NCBI RefSeq assembly: GCF_001437605.1
Contig: NZ_JQCQ01000005.1
Location: forward strand, 1-64,000
DNA length: 64,000 nt
From: Pediococcus argentinicus
GTDB lineage: Bacteria; Bacillota; Bacilli; Lactobacillales; Lactobacillaceae
Direction: 5' to 3'
The position numbers and the translations under genes were made by a program. Shown piece by piece: positions 29,292-37,192 of the stretch (position 1 is the first letter of the stretch; the number at the start of each line of letters is the position of its first letter). The notes beneath the pieces are model-generated. The model searched no databases, was not told the origin of the DNA, and saw only the letters and a list, made by a program, of their open reading frames with translations.

Positions 29292-30560
29292 ATGGAAACT
29301 GAACAGATACTAATCGCTGGGCTAGAACTACCTGGTGTGGATTTAGAATATAACATGGATGAACTTGCTTCTCTTGTTGCTGCTAATAACATGGAAGTGG
29401 TTGATACTTTAACTCAAAAATTAGAAAAACCCAATGCTGGAACTTACTTCGGTAAAGGAAAAGTGCAAGAACTTGCTGAAATGGCAACTGCTCATGACGT
29501 TTCGACTGTTGTATTAAGTGCAGAGGTAACTCCCAGTCAACTTACTAATCTAGAAAAGGAAACTGGACTACATTTAATCGATCGAACCGGATTAATCTTA
29601 GAGATTTTTGCTAATCGTGCTCGCTCTAAAGAAGCTAAACTTCAAGTTGAGCTAGCTAAATCACAATATCAACTTGCTCGTTTAAGAACCAGTTCTAGTC
29701 AACGTCTTGATCAGCAATCCGCAGGTGGTGGTTACACTAACCGTGGTACTGGTGAAACTAAGTTGGAATTAAATCGTCGTACAGTTCGTGACAAGATCAC
29801 TCGCATTAATCGTGAATTAAAGGAAATGTCCACAGCTGCCGATGTCCAACGTAAACAACGTGACGCACGTGATATTCCAAGTGTTGCCCTTGTTGGTTAC
29901 ACTAATACCGGAAAATCAACCACCATGAATGGCCTCGTTCGAATGTTCGGTAGAAGCGATGAAAAACAAGTCTTTGAAAAAGATATGCTGTTTGCCACAC
30001 TTGATACTAGCGTTCGTAAATTAACTTTTGCGGATCAAAAAGAACTAATCTTAAGTGATACAGTTGGTTTCGTAAGTGACTTGCCTCATCAACTTGTTAA
30101 AGCCTTTCGTTCAACTTTAGCAGAAGCTGCCAAAGCAGACTTGCTAGTTCAAGTAATTGATATTTCAGATCCCCACTATCGTGAAATGATGGAGACAACT
30201 GAAAAGACTTTATCTGAAATTGGTGTTACTGACATTCCAATGATCTATGCCTTTAATAAAGCTGATCGTGCTGAAATCGCCTATCCAACATTAGACGGTA
30301 AAGAAATCACTTATTCAGCCAAACAACTTCAATCACTAGAGTTGCTAACATCACTAATTAAAAAACAAGTCTTCAATAACTACGTTGAAGCAACTTTCTT
30401 GATTCCATTCGCTGAAGGACAGGTTGTTGATTTCCTAAATGGTAATGCCAATGTGAAAGAAACTACCTATACGGAAAATGGAACTGTAATTACTGCTGAG
30501 TTAAAAGATAAAGACTACAATCGTTTAGAACGTTATGTTCAAACTCCAAAAGCTAAATAA
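29292..30560 (+). CDS. hflX: GTPase HflX
   Basis: Ribosome-associated GTPase that splits stalled or heat-damaged ribosomes. The N-terminal HflX domain with a coiled coil (about 110-190) precedes the G domain: G1 GYTNTGKST (202-210), G3 DTVGFVSDLPHQL, G4 NKAD. The G1 and switch II sequences are characteristic of HflX rather than of Obg or Era. A perfect GGAGG ribosome site fixes the start. Monocistronic, with a strong terminator. Confidence 0.97.
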   Translation: METEQILIAGLELPGVDLEYNMDELASLVAANNMEVVDTLTQKLEKPNAGTYFGKGKVQELAEMATAHDVSTVVLSAEVTPSQLTNLEKETGLHLIDRTGLILEIFANRARSKEAKLQVELAKSQYQLARLRTSSSQRLDQQSAGGGYTNRGTGETKLELNRRTVRDKITRINRELKEMSTAADVQRKQRDARDIPSVALVGYTNTGKSTTMNGLVRMFGRSDEKQVFEKDMLFATLDTSVRKLTFADQKELILSDTVGFVSDLPHQLVKAFRSTLAEAAKADLLVQVIDISDPHYREMMETTEKTLSEIGVTDIPMIYAFNKADRAEIAYPTLDGKEITYSAKQLQSLELLTSLIKKQVFNNYVEATFLIPFAEGQVVDFLNGNANVKETTYTENGTVITAELKDKDYNRLERYVQTPKAK

Positions 30561-30563
30561 ATT

Positions 30564-30611
30564 AAAAAAGATTGTTACGGATGAATGAAAATCATCGTAA
30601 CAATCTTTTTT
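30564..30611. terminator. Bidirectional terminator
   Basis: GATTGTTACG.ATGA and TCAT.CGTAACAATC form a long stem with A and T runs on either side; shared by hflX and the convergent ABC operon, whose last stop codon touches it. Confidence 0.9.
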
Positions 30612-31264
30612 TAGTTGACTCGTTTTTCAATATAACGTGATAGTAATGACAAAGCATAACAAACAACAAAGTACATTGCAGCTAATGCTAAGAACATTGG
30701 AATAATATAATTACTATTTTGTCCATAAATGATTTGAGCGTGGTACATCAATTCTGGCAACATGATGATAGTTGCTAATGACGTATCCTTAATTAGTGAG
30801 ATGAACTGACTAACTAAAGCTGGAATCATCTTAACTTGAGCTTGAGGCAAAATAATATAACGAAGTGTCTGCCAGTACGTCATACCATTTGCTCGAGCAC
30901 CTTCCATTTGTCCCTTATCAACAGAAACAATTCCGGCACGAATAATTTCAGCTAACATAGCTGATTCAAAAATTGTAAGAGCAAGAATAGCTGATGCTGG
31001 AATACTTAGACGAACTCCCATATTTGGTAGTCCAAAGTACGTAAAGAAGAAAATCAACAGTAATGGCAAATTACGAATCAAATCGATGATAAATCCAACA
31101 ATTGCTGACAAGTACTTAACTTCAATATAACGAACTAATCCAAGAATCGCTCCAATGATGTAACTCAAAATAATTGAAGCTACTGAGACCTCGATTGTTA
31201 ACCAAAGTCCCTTTAACAGGAATGCAATGTTAACCCATGAATATGCATCAATAAATGTTTGCAT
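30611..31264 (-). CDS. Polar amino acid ABC transporter permease, GlnP-like
   Basis: HisM/GlnP-type permease of 217 aa with about five helices and the EAA loop MEGARANGMTYWQTLRYIILPQ (split here for length it spans about residues 120-141). It overlaps the preceding permease by one base (TAATG). With the other permease it forms the membrane channel of a glutamine/glutamate-type importer. Confidence 0.92.
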   Translation of the reverse strand: MQTFIDAYSWVNIAFLLKGLWLTIEVSVASIILSYIIGAILGLVRYIEVKYLSAIVGFIIDLIRNLPLLLIFFFTYFGLPNMGVRLSIPASAILALTIFESAMLAEIIRAGIVSVDKGQMEGARANGMTYWQTLRYIILPQAQVKMIPALVSQFISLIKDTSLATIIMLPELMYHAQIIYGQNSNYIIPMFLALAAMYFVVCYALSLLSRYIEKRVN

Positions 31265-31914
31265 TAGTTAACACCTCGATTCGATTTCTTTTCAAGATAA
31301 CGCATGTAATAACTAAGTGGCATAGTGATAATCAAGTACAATACTCCGACTACCAGATACGAGTTAATCGTATCAAAAGTTGTTGAAGCAATTGTGTTAC
31401 CTTCGTACATTAAATCAAAACCAGCAACGAAAGCTAAAACTGAAGAATTCTTAACCAAGTTAATAAATTGATTTCCTAATGGTGGAATCACAATCTTAAA
31501 GGCCTGTGGCAAAACAATATAACGCATTGCTTGCCAGTAAGTCATCCCGTTGGCACGAGATCCTTCCATCTGCCCTGTATCAACAGATTGAATACCTGCA
31601 CGAACTGTTTCAGCGATAAATGCTGAGGTATAAATTGTTAAACCAATTGTTCCGGCAGCAAAACCGCTAATTTGGAAGAAGAACTTTGGAATAACAATGT
31701 AGAAAAACATCGTAACAACAAGTAGTGGAATATTTCTGAATAATTCCACGTATGCCCGACCAATTGTGTGGGCAATTTTATTTGGTAGAACTTCCATAAT
31801 GGCAAAAAGTGATCCAATCACCAAACTGAAGAACAAAGCTAAAATACTACATAATAAGGTTTGTCCCAATCCGTAAAGGAGTGTTTGCCAATGATTGCTT
31901 ATAATATTAATCAT
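31264..31914 (-). CDS. Polar amino acid ABC transporter permease, GlnM-like
   Basis: Second HisM-type permease, 216 aa, with the same EAA loop (MEGSRANGMTYWQAMRY) as its neighbour, from which it probably arose by duplication. AAGGAGG precedes the ATG, which overlaps the binding protein stop by four bases. Confidence 0.92.
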   Translation of the reverse strand: MINIISNHWQTLLYGLGQTLLCSILALFFSLVIGSLFAIMEVLPNKIAHTIGRAYVELFRNIPLLVVTMFFYIVIPKFFFQISGFAAGTIGLTIYTSAFIAETVRAGIQSVDTGQMEGSRANGMTYWQAMRYIVLPQAFKIVIPPLGNQFINLVKNSSVLAFVAGFDLMYEGNTIASTTFDTINSYLVVGVLYLIITMPLSYYMRYLEKKSNRGVN

Positions 31915-32744
31915 CTTTCGACCTCCTTATAATTGAATCCAGAAACATTTCCGAACCATTTTTTAATAATTTGGTTATATTCCCCACTCTTAACAATTTC
32001 TTTCAAAGCTTTATTAACATGAGACTTCATATCTGTTTGACCCTTGTTAATCGCAATTCCGTAAGGTTCCTTGGTGAAGGTTCCTCCGACAACTTGATAA
32101 CCTGGGTTTTCAACAGCCATACCGAATAAAATACCATTATCAGTTGTTAAGGCTGCTCCCTGATTTGATTTCAAAGCCGTTAATGCTTGAGCATAATCTT
32201 GAAGTTCCAAAACTTTAGCCTTCGGAGCAAACTTCTTAATGTTTTCCACAGAGTTAGCACCGACAACCCCAATCACTTTTGTACCTGGTTTGTTTAAATC
32301 ACGCACATTTTTGATTGGACTACCTTTTTTAACCAACAATGACTGACCAGCATCGAAATATGAATCAGAGAAATCAACAATCTTAGCTCGATCAGGAGTA
32401 ATGGTCATTGTTGCAATAATCGCATCAATATTTCCGTTCTTTAATAATGGGATACGTGTTTGGCTAGATACTTGAACGAAGTTAGCTTTAGCATCTTTGC
32501 CTAACATCTGTCTGGTTAATGCACGGGCAATATCAGCATCAAAACCTTTGATCTTAGAATCTTTAACATCCATCAAACCAAATAGTTTTGTATCAGCTTT
32601 AACACCCCATGTGATTGACTTAGTCTTTTCAGCATTCTGCCAAACACTAGCATTAGACGTATCACGAGTTCCACAACTAGTTAGAATCAAGCCCAACCCT
32701 AACATTGTAAAAAGGACGGTTAAGTTTCTGAATAATTTTTTCAT
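31911..32744 (-). CDS. Polar amino acid ABC transporter substrate-binding lipoprotein
   Basis: SBP family 3 lipoprotein of 277 aa. Signal peptide with lipobox LTSCG (Cys about 24), then the two-lobed domain with SITWGVKADTKLFG, GFDADIARAL and a DRAKIVDFSDSYF segment, all typical of glutamine, glutamate or cystine binders. The Arg/Asp ligand-binding pattern fits a polar amino acid, but the exact substrate is not readable. It is the second gene of the operon, after the ATPase. Confidence 0.92.
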   Translation of the reverse strand: MKKLFRNLTVLFTMLGLGLILTSCGTRDTSNASVWQNAEKTKSITWGVKADTKLFGLMDVKDSKIKGFDADIARALTRQMLGKDAKANFVQVSSQTRIPLLKNGNIDAIIATMTITPDRAKIVDFSDSYFDAGQSLLVKKGSPIKNVRDLNKPGTKVIGVVGANSVENIKKFAPKAKVLELQDYAQALTALKSNQGAALTTDNGILFGMAVENPGYQVVGGTFTKEPYGIAINKGQTDMKSHVNKALKEIVKSGEYNQIIKKWFGNVSGFNYKEVER

Positions 32745-32764
32745 ACTAACCTACCTCCTATTTT

Positions 32765-33505
32765 CTAATGTTTAATAATCTTGCTTAAGAATTGGCGAGC
32801 ACGTTCGTTAGTTGGTTCACCATCAAAGAATTTTTCTTTTGTATCATCTTCTAGAATCTGTCCATCGGCCATGAAAATTACTCGATCACCCACTTCACGA
32901 GCAAAGCCCATTTCATGAGTAACCACAAGCATTGTCATACTTGAGTCACGAGCAATATCCTTCATAACGTTCAAAACATCATCAATCATTTCAGGATCCA
33001 AAGCTGATGTTGGTTCATCAAATAAAATACACTTAGGCTGCATTGCAAGGCTTCGAGCGATGGCAATACGTTGTGCCTGACCACCGGATAACATTGCTGG
33101 CATACTTTCAGCCTTATCTGCTAAACCGACTTTTTCAAGCAATTCCATTGCAAGTTTCTTATTTTCGGCTTCATCGCGTCCCAAAACTAGACGAGGTGCT
33201 AACATGATATTTTCCAAAACCGTCTTGTTATTGTACAAATTGAAATGTTGGAAAACCATCCCAACGTTCTTACGAGTCTTGTTCATATCGGTCTTCTTAT
33301 CAGCGATATCACGACCGTTAACGATTAACTTTCCACTATTAATTCGTTCCAAACCATTTACAGTACGAATCAATGTACTTTTACCTGAACCAGATGGGCC
33401 GATTAAAACAACCGTTTCACCAGCTTCGATTTTTAAATTAATATCTTTTAGAGCATGAAAGTCACCGTAATACTTTTCAACATCTTGAAATTCAATCATT
33501 GACAT
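32765..33505 (-). CDS. glnQ: Polar amino acid ABC transporter ATP-binding protein, GlnQ-like
   Basis: ATPase of the same importer, 246 aa. Walker A GPSGSGKST, Q-loop, signature LSGGQAQRIA, Walker B CILFDEPTSALDPE, H-loop VVTHEMGFA. The start is the ATG of MSMIEFQD, seven bases after GGAGG; a longer frame would start before the ribosome site itself. The order ATPase-binding protein-permease-permease is common in lactic acid bacteria. Confidence 0.93.
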   Translation of the reverse strand: MSMIEFQDVEKYYGDFHALKDINLKIEAGETVVLIGPSGSGKSTLIRTVNGLERINSGKLIVNGRDIADKKTDMNKTRKNVGMVFQHFNLYNNKTVLENIMLAPRLVLGRDEAENKKLAMELLEKVGLADKAESMPAMLSGGQAQRIAIARSLAMQPKCILFDEPTSALDPEMIDDVLNVMKDIARDSSMTMLVVTHEMGFAREVGDRVIFMADGQILEDDTKEKFFDGEPTNERARQFLSKIIKH

Positions 33506-33733
33506 TTCTATTCCTCCACTCTTATTCAAGTTTATATGTAACTCACTTAACTACTATTCTACAACACGATGTAAAGCAACTAGAGGATTCAATCCGTCAA
33601 AATAAACTATTTCAACTTGAAACTATAAGCAAATAATAATTTCCAGAACAGGACTAAAGTGTCCCTAAACCACGTCATACCATAGTTGATTGCATGTTTA
33701 CATAATTAATCTTATTAAATAATAATAGTGGAC

Positions 33734-33770
33734 AAAAAAAAATCTGTCAAAGCACACACTCTAACAGATT
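33734..33770 (-). terminator. Terminator after the DUF6681-like gene
   Basis: On the minus strand AATCTGT pairs with ACAGATT, followed by nine T. Confidence 0.75.
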
Positions 33771-33781
33771 CCTCATTTTAA

Positions 33782-34633
33782 TTATTTCAAATCCTCAGGA
33801 AGTGAGGTTTGACGACGTTTGTACGCCATTTGAATTTTTCCTTTATAAGCTGAATTTTCTGTAAAAAGACCTGAGCGACCTTTTACTTTTCGTTCGCCAC
33901 CGATTAAGGCTGCATCAGCTAAGTACAGATGATACTCGCGCTTGGCACTCTTATAGTCTGAAAGGCCAACCCGAGTGACTTCACCAATTGGTAAGCTATC
34001 CATCTGGTTCATTCCAGCATAGATAAGTGGGTGACCACTTTCCATTTTCAAAATAAAGTATGGAAAGTTAACTCCCTCACCAATGGCATAGAACTCAGTC
34101 GATTCATCATCCATCTGAGCCATTAATTGATCATCAGTCTGCCCACCATAATCTGAAAGTAACAATCCTTCTTGCTGCATTTTATCAGCGATTTGATTGA
34201 TGTTACGTAACTGAGCTGGTGTGGAACTAATTCTGGCCGGTAATAGAACTTCATCATTGAAAACACCATTAGAACCGGTATTTGTCTGGCTTTGGCGTTC
34301 TACTCGAGATAAACGACGCTTTAGTTCTTCTTGTTCAGCCACTTCTTCTGGTTTACCAATCAACTTTTCAATCTTAGGTGAAACATCAAATGGAGCTTGT
34401 TTTGATGTGAAGAAGTAGTAAATATTCATAACGGTGAAATATAGGAAAACAATAAAAATAGCCAATAGACCTAATCCACGTAGGTAGCGACCATTTTGTA
34501 GAAAACGAAACGCAATATACAACAGATACCAGTTACCAACAAAGGCCACTGCAGTATAGATTTGATTTTTCAATCGACTTTTAACGTTAATCATACCCAT
34601 GTAATGACTAACCATGGTTAAAAATGCAAACAT
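33782..34633 (-). CDS. Lactobacillar membrane protein, DUF6681-like
   Basis: Conserved hypothetical protein of lactobacilli; my assignment to the DUF6681 group is from memory of the N-terminal pattern and unconfirmed. Two membrane helices lie within about residues 28-75; the rest is cytoplasmic, with a Glu/Arg-rich helix (about 92-115) and a beta-rich C-terminal half of unknown fold. AGGAGGG precedes the ATG. It follows the Ser-rich protein gene by 18 nt, suggesting a joint envelope role. Confidence 0.6.
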   Translation of the reverse strand: MFAFLTMVSHYMGMINVKSRLKNQIYTAVAFVGNWYLLYIAFRFLQNGRYLRGLGLLAIFIVFLYFTVMNIYYFFTSKQAPFDVSPKIEKLIGKPEEVAEQEELKRRLSRVERQSQTNTGSNGVFNDEVLLPARISSTPAQLRNINQIADKMQQEGLLLSDYGGQTDDQLMAQMDDESTEFYAIGEGVNFPYFILKMESGHPLIYAGMNQMDSLPIGEVTRVGLSDYKSAKREYHLYLADAALIGGERKVKGRSGLFTENSAYKGKIQMAYKRRQTSLPEDLK

Positions 34634-34651
34634 TACTGAAGCTCCCTCCTA

Positions 34652-35089
34652 TTAGTTACTCTTTTCAGTTGTATCTGGTTGCGTTGCTTGTTTTGGTTGT
34701 GATGCTTTTGAAGCCTTACCCTCATTGTTTTGGACATTATTTCCGTCATTAGACTTGTCTTGATTATTGGTACCGTTTTGCTCTTTATTTGTTGCGTTAG
34801 AACTTGAACTAGCTTGTTCATTCTTGCTTTCAGCGTTGGTATTCTGATCATTCTTCTCAGAAGATGAGCTTTCACTAGCCGAACTTGAACTTTCCTTACT
34901 ACTATCTGAACTGGCTGAAGAAGAGTTCGATTCAGAACTCGACTGTGAACTGCTAACAGCACTCTTTTGAACTGGTGCACCTTCTTGAGAATTGGTGGCT
35001 GTATTAACAATAACGTTTGTTGCACCAAGAGCAATGATCATTGTCAAAATTGCAATCGGTGTTAAAAATGGTGGCGTACGATAAGCCAT
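34652..35089 (-). CDS. Membrane-anchored Ser-rich extracellular protein
   Basis: One N-terminal helix (about residues 10-30) leads into a low-complexity tail of more than 100 residues made of Ser, Glu, Asn, Gln and Lys. With few Lys/Arg before the helix and no LPXTG motif it is probably a single-pass protein with an outward disordered tail. GGGGGA lies six bases before the ATG; an adjacent GTG is also in frame. Function unknown. An open frame offset by one base across the repetitive region is a shadow. Confidence 0.65.
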   Translation of the reverse strand: MAYRTPPFLTPIAILTMIIALGATNVIVNTATNSQEGAPVQKSAVSSSQSSSESNSSSASSDSSKESSSSASESSSSEKNDQNTNAESKNEQASSSSNATNKEQNGTNNQDKSNDGNNVQNNEGKASKASQPKQATQPDTTEKSN

Positions 35090-35193
35090 CACGATTCCCC
35101 CTTAAAATGATTGATACTTATAGCATACCAAAGCCGAGTTAAAAATAAACCATATATAGACAACCTTTACTAAAAAGTTACTGATTTATTGCT

Positions 35194-35634
35194 TTAAGCT
35201 GTCACACCTTTTGCTACACAATCTGCACAAATTCCATATAGCTCAAATCGGTGTCCGGTAATTTGATTACCGGGTAATTGATCTGAGAAAAAGTCGAGCG
35301 GACACATTTCAAATTCTTGAACTTTGCCGCAATTGTTACAAACAAAGTGATGATGATGTTGATGCTTGTTATCACATTGGAATTTGATTTCTGTTTTATC
35401 AGCAATCTTCTGTTCTTCTACTAAACCAATATCTTGGAATTCTTTCACATTTCGATAAATCGTATTGTGACTCATCTTGGGATACTGTTTGCGCATTAGC
35501 TGATCGAGCTTAGTAATTTCAATATACTTATCTTCGTGTTCAGCCAAAATTTGTAATAGACTGTGGCGTTGTTTGGTTAACTTATAGTTGTTGCTTTGTA
35601 AGACCTCTAAGGCGTTTTTTAAATTAGTTGTCAT
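35194..35634 (-). CDS. Fur family metal-responsive repressor
   Basis: Winged-helix DNA-binding domain (about 1-85, with MSHNTIYRNVKEF as recognition region) and a C-terminal metal-binding dimerisation domain. Two CXXC pairs (CNNC and CADC) form the structural zinc site and the HQHHHH cluster is the likely regulatory metal site. It could be PerR, Zur or Fur; the sequence alone does not decide. AGGTGG ribosome site. It is transcribed in the same direction as the envelope genes downstream. Confidence 0.9.
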   Translation of the reverse strand: MTTNLKNALEVLQSNNYKLTKQRHSLLQILAEHEDKYIEITKLDQLMRKQYPKMSHNTIYRNVKEFQDIGLVEEQKIADKTEIKFQCDNKHQHHHHFVCNNCGKVQEFEMCPLDFFSDQLPGNQITGHRFELYGICADCVAKGVTA

Positions 35635-35699
35635 TATTATCCACCTATCCTAAATCGTAATTATTACTCTTTAGCAGAATAGCACATTTAAGTAACCAT

Positions 35700-36266
35700 T
35701 TAAACTAATTGTTCTTGTAGCTTTCCAACTAATAAATCCACCTGCTTTTTAGTTTGAGACCAACTCTCACTGGGAATTACTTGAGCTGTTTGTTGCAATT
35801 GTTCTGGTAGAACAAGATCACGACGATATTCAGAACTTTGCATCCGGCGGTCAATCGATTCAATCTTGTCACCACGATGAATTAATCGTTCACGAAGTAC
35901 TCGTTCGTCGCTTACCTTTAAAAACCAGATTTCAACCTCATTAGTCAATTTTTCAGCATATGTAATAGCACCTTGAGTATCTAAAACAATGCTCGCAATT
36001 GGATTAACTTTCCAGGCTTTGCGTAATCCTTCATATGAAGAACCGTATTGATAGTTAGAATACTTCACACGTTCTAAATAATGGTTATCCTCAAAAGATT
36101 GATCATTTTCAAAATAGTAGTCCACACCATTTTCTTCGTTAAAGCGTGGTGGTCTGGTGGTATGTGTAATAACTGGCACAATCTTATATTTTTCTTTTAA
36201 ATAGTCGCTAACCGTTGTTTTACCGGTTCCTGTAGCGCCTGTAATTACAATTAATCTATTTGTCAT
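35700..36266 (-). CDS. Guanylate kinase-like protein
   Basis: P-loop kinase of the guanylate kinase fold, 188 aa: Walker A TGATGTGKTT (about 8-17), the GMP-binding region HTTRPPRFNEENGVDYYF, and a lid with RRMQSSEYRRD. The normal gmk in lactobacilli sits near rpoZ and priA and begins with a GPSGVGKGT loop; the different P-loop and isolated position suggest a second, specialised paralogue. An AGGGGA ribosome site precedes the ATG. Confidence 0.85.
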   Translation of the reverse strand: MTNRLIVITGATGTGKTTVSDYLKEKYKIVPVITHTTRPPRFNEENGVDYYFENDQSFEDNHYLERVKYSNYQYGSSYEGLRKAWKVNPIASIVLDTQGAITYAEKLTNEVEIWFLKVSDERVLRERLIHRGDKIESIDRRMQSSEYRRDLVLPEQLQQTAQVIPSESWSQTKKQVDLLVGKLQEQLV

Positions 36267-36299
36267 TGGAATCCCCTAGTTGAATTTAGTTGAATTTAG

Positions 36300-36328
36300 T
36301 TGCATTTTAAATTTTAATGTTGTAAATT
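36300..36328 (+). promoter_or_regulatory. Promoter of the 58-codon gene
   Basis: TTGCAT (36300-36305), 17-nt spacer, TAAATT (36323-36328). The sequence just before contains two and a half tandem TTTAGTTGAA repeats. Confidence 0.5.
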
Positions 36329-36344
36329 AGAGTATCGACATTTA

Positions 36345-36358
36345 TGAAAGCGCTATTT
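36345..36358. promoter_or_regulatory. cre-like box upstream of the 58-codon gene
   Basis: TGAAAGCGCTATTT has the TGAAAGCG core of cre with mismatches at the last two fixed positions. It lies just downstream of the predicted transcription start, a repressing position. Confidence 0.35.
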
Positions 36359-36404
36359 TAAGTTTTCATAAAGCGACAATCATTTATAAAGGAGGTTTAT
36401 CATT

Positions 36405-36581
36405 ATGCAATTTAAGAAGTTTAGTACTGCTTGGTACAGTATTGCCCTAGACACAGAGAAGCAGGTCTTTATCGCAAATGACAAAACCCGCCCTGAATTC
36501 GAAGCAACAGGTATTACAATCGAAGATGCGGTGCATAATTTAGAAACACTTGAAAACTCTCAAATGTCAAAATTAGCATAG
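36405..36581 (+). CDS. Small protein, 58 aa
   Basis: A short gene with a perfect AAAGGAGG ribosome site nine bases before the ATG, a plausible promoter and its own terminator, so it is very likely expressed. The product starts MQFKKFSTAWYSIAL and ends QMSKLA; it is soluble and acidic-neutral, with a beta-hairpin-like first half (WYSIAL, KQVFIAN) and a helical second half. I know of no function. The cre-like box suggests carbon-source control. Confidence 0.75.
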   Translation: MQFKKFSTAWYSIALDTEKQVFIANDKTRPEFEATGITIEDAVHNLETLENSQMSKLA

Positions 36582-36608
36582 ATACCATTAATAGAATAAA
36601 GTGCGGTA

Positions 36609-36640
36609 AAAGAGTGTCCATTAAGTTGGAGGCTCTTTTT
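36609..36640. terminator. Terminator after the 58-codon gene
   Basis: AAAGAG.GTCCA and a TTGGAGGCTCTTT arm pair with one mismatch, followed by five T on the plus strand; the convergent NUDIX gene ends in it. Confidence 0.7.
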
Positions 36641-37052
36641 ATTTATTACTACCAATATGATTAACCGCATCATGCAAAACTTCTTTAAGATTCAAAAATG
36701 TTAAATGTTCTTTGGTGGATACTTCGTCGAACCATGCCAAAGCACTGTATTTAGCATTTGATAGTTGATACTTAGCCCCTGCTTGCGCTTCAGCTAGATA
36801 AAAAGTTACCTGTTTCGTATCGTCGTCATGCTGATATTCAATCACATGATTAAAGTAACTATCTAAATCTAGTTGTGAATGAATGCCTTTTAAAATTGCC
36901 TGATTAGCAGCTTCAACTAAAGTCTCATTTGCATCTTTATTATCCTTTAGAAATTCCCATGCTTGGCTCTTTGCGTTTTGTACCAAAAGAAAAAAAGGTT
37001 TTCCATCCCTTAACTGATATACAACTGCTCCACCATATACCTTTAGTTCCAA
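36639..37052 (-). CDS. NUDIX-fold protein with a degenerate NUDIX box
   Basis: About 137 aa, resembling Ap4A hydrolase-type NUDIX proteins at the start (KVYGGAVVY, FFLLVQNA, WEFLKD) and end. Where the catalytic box GX5EX7REUXEEXGU should be, the sequence is DNKDANETLVEAANQAILKG, lacking the Arg-Glu and the Glu pair that bind metal, so hydrolysis is doubtful. The TTG start used is five bases after GGGGA; a TTG six codons further up is also in frame. Confidence 0.7.
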   Translation of the reverse strand: MELKVYGGAVVYQLRDGKPFFLLVQNAKSQAWEFLKDNKDANETLVEAANQAILKGIHSQLDLDSYFNHVIEYQHDDDTKQVTFYLAEAQAGAKYQLSNAKYSALAWFDEVSTKEHLTFLNLKEVLHDAVNHIGSNK

Positions 37053-37192
37053 TCTAATCCCCACTCCCAATTTGTTTAAGTTTAATTATATCAGTTTCAA
37101 AACCTAAGCCACAATTTATCTTGGTAGTTATTGACTTTCGGAAAACAATTAGGCTATTCTTAAAATTAAATTAGAAAGCGGAGCAAACATCA

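Noticed and set aside
33540-33730. A promoter or riboswitch for the glutamine-type ABC operon
   Set aside because: The region must hold a promoter, but no pair of boxes has acceptable sequence and spacing, and the small GGACACTTTAGTCC hairpin there matches no class I know.
34633-35034. A 133-codon basic open frame overlapping the Ser-rich protein gene
   Set aside because: It is a one-base offset reading of the low-complexity Ser codons, has no ribosome site, and its composition is the expected artefact.
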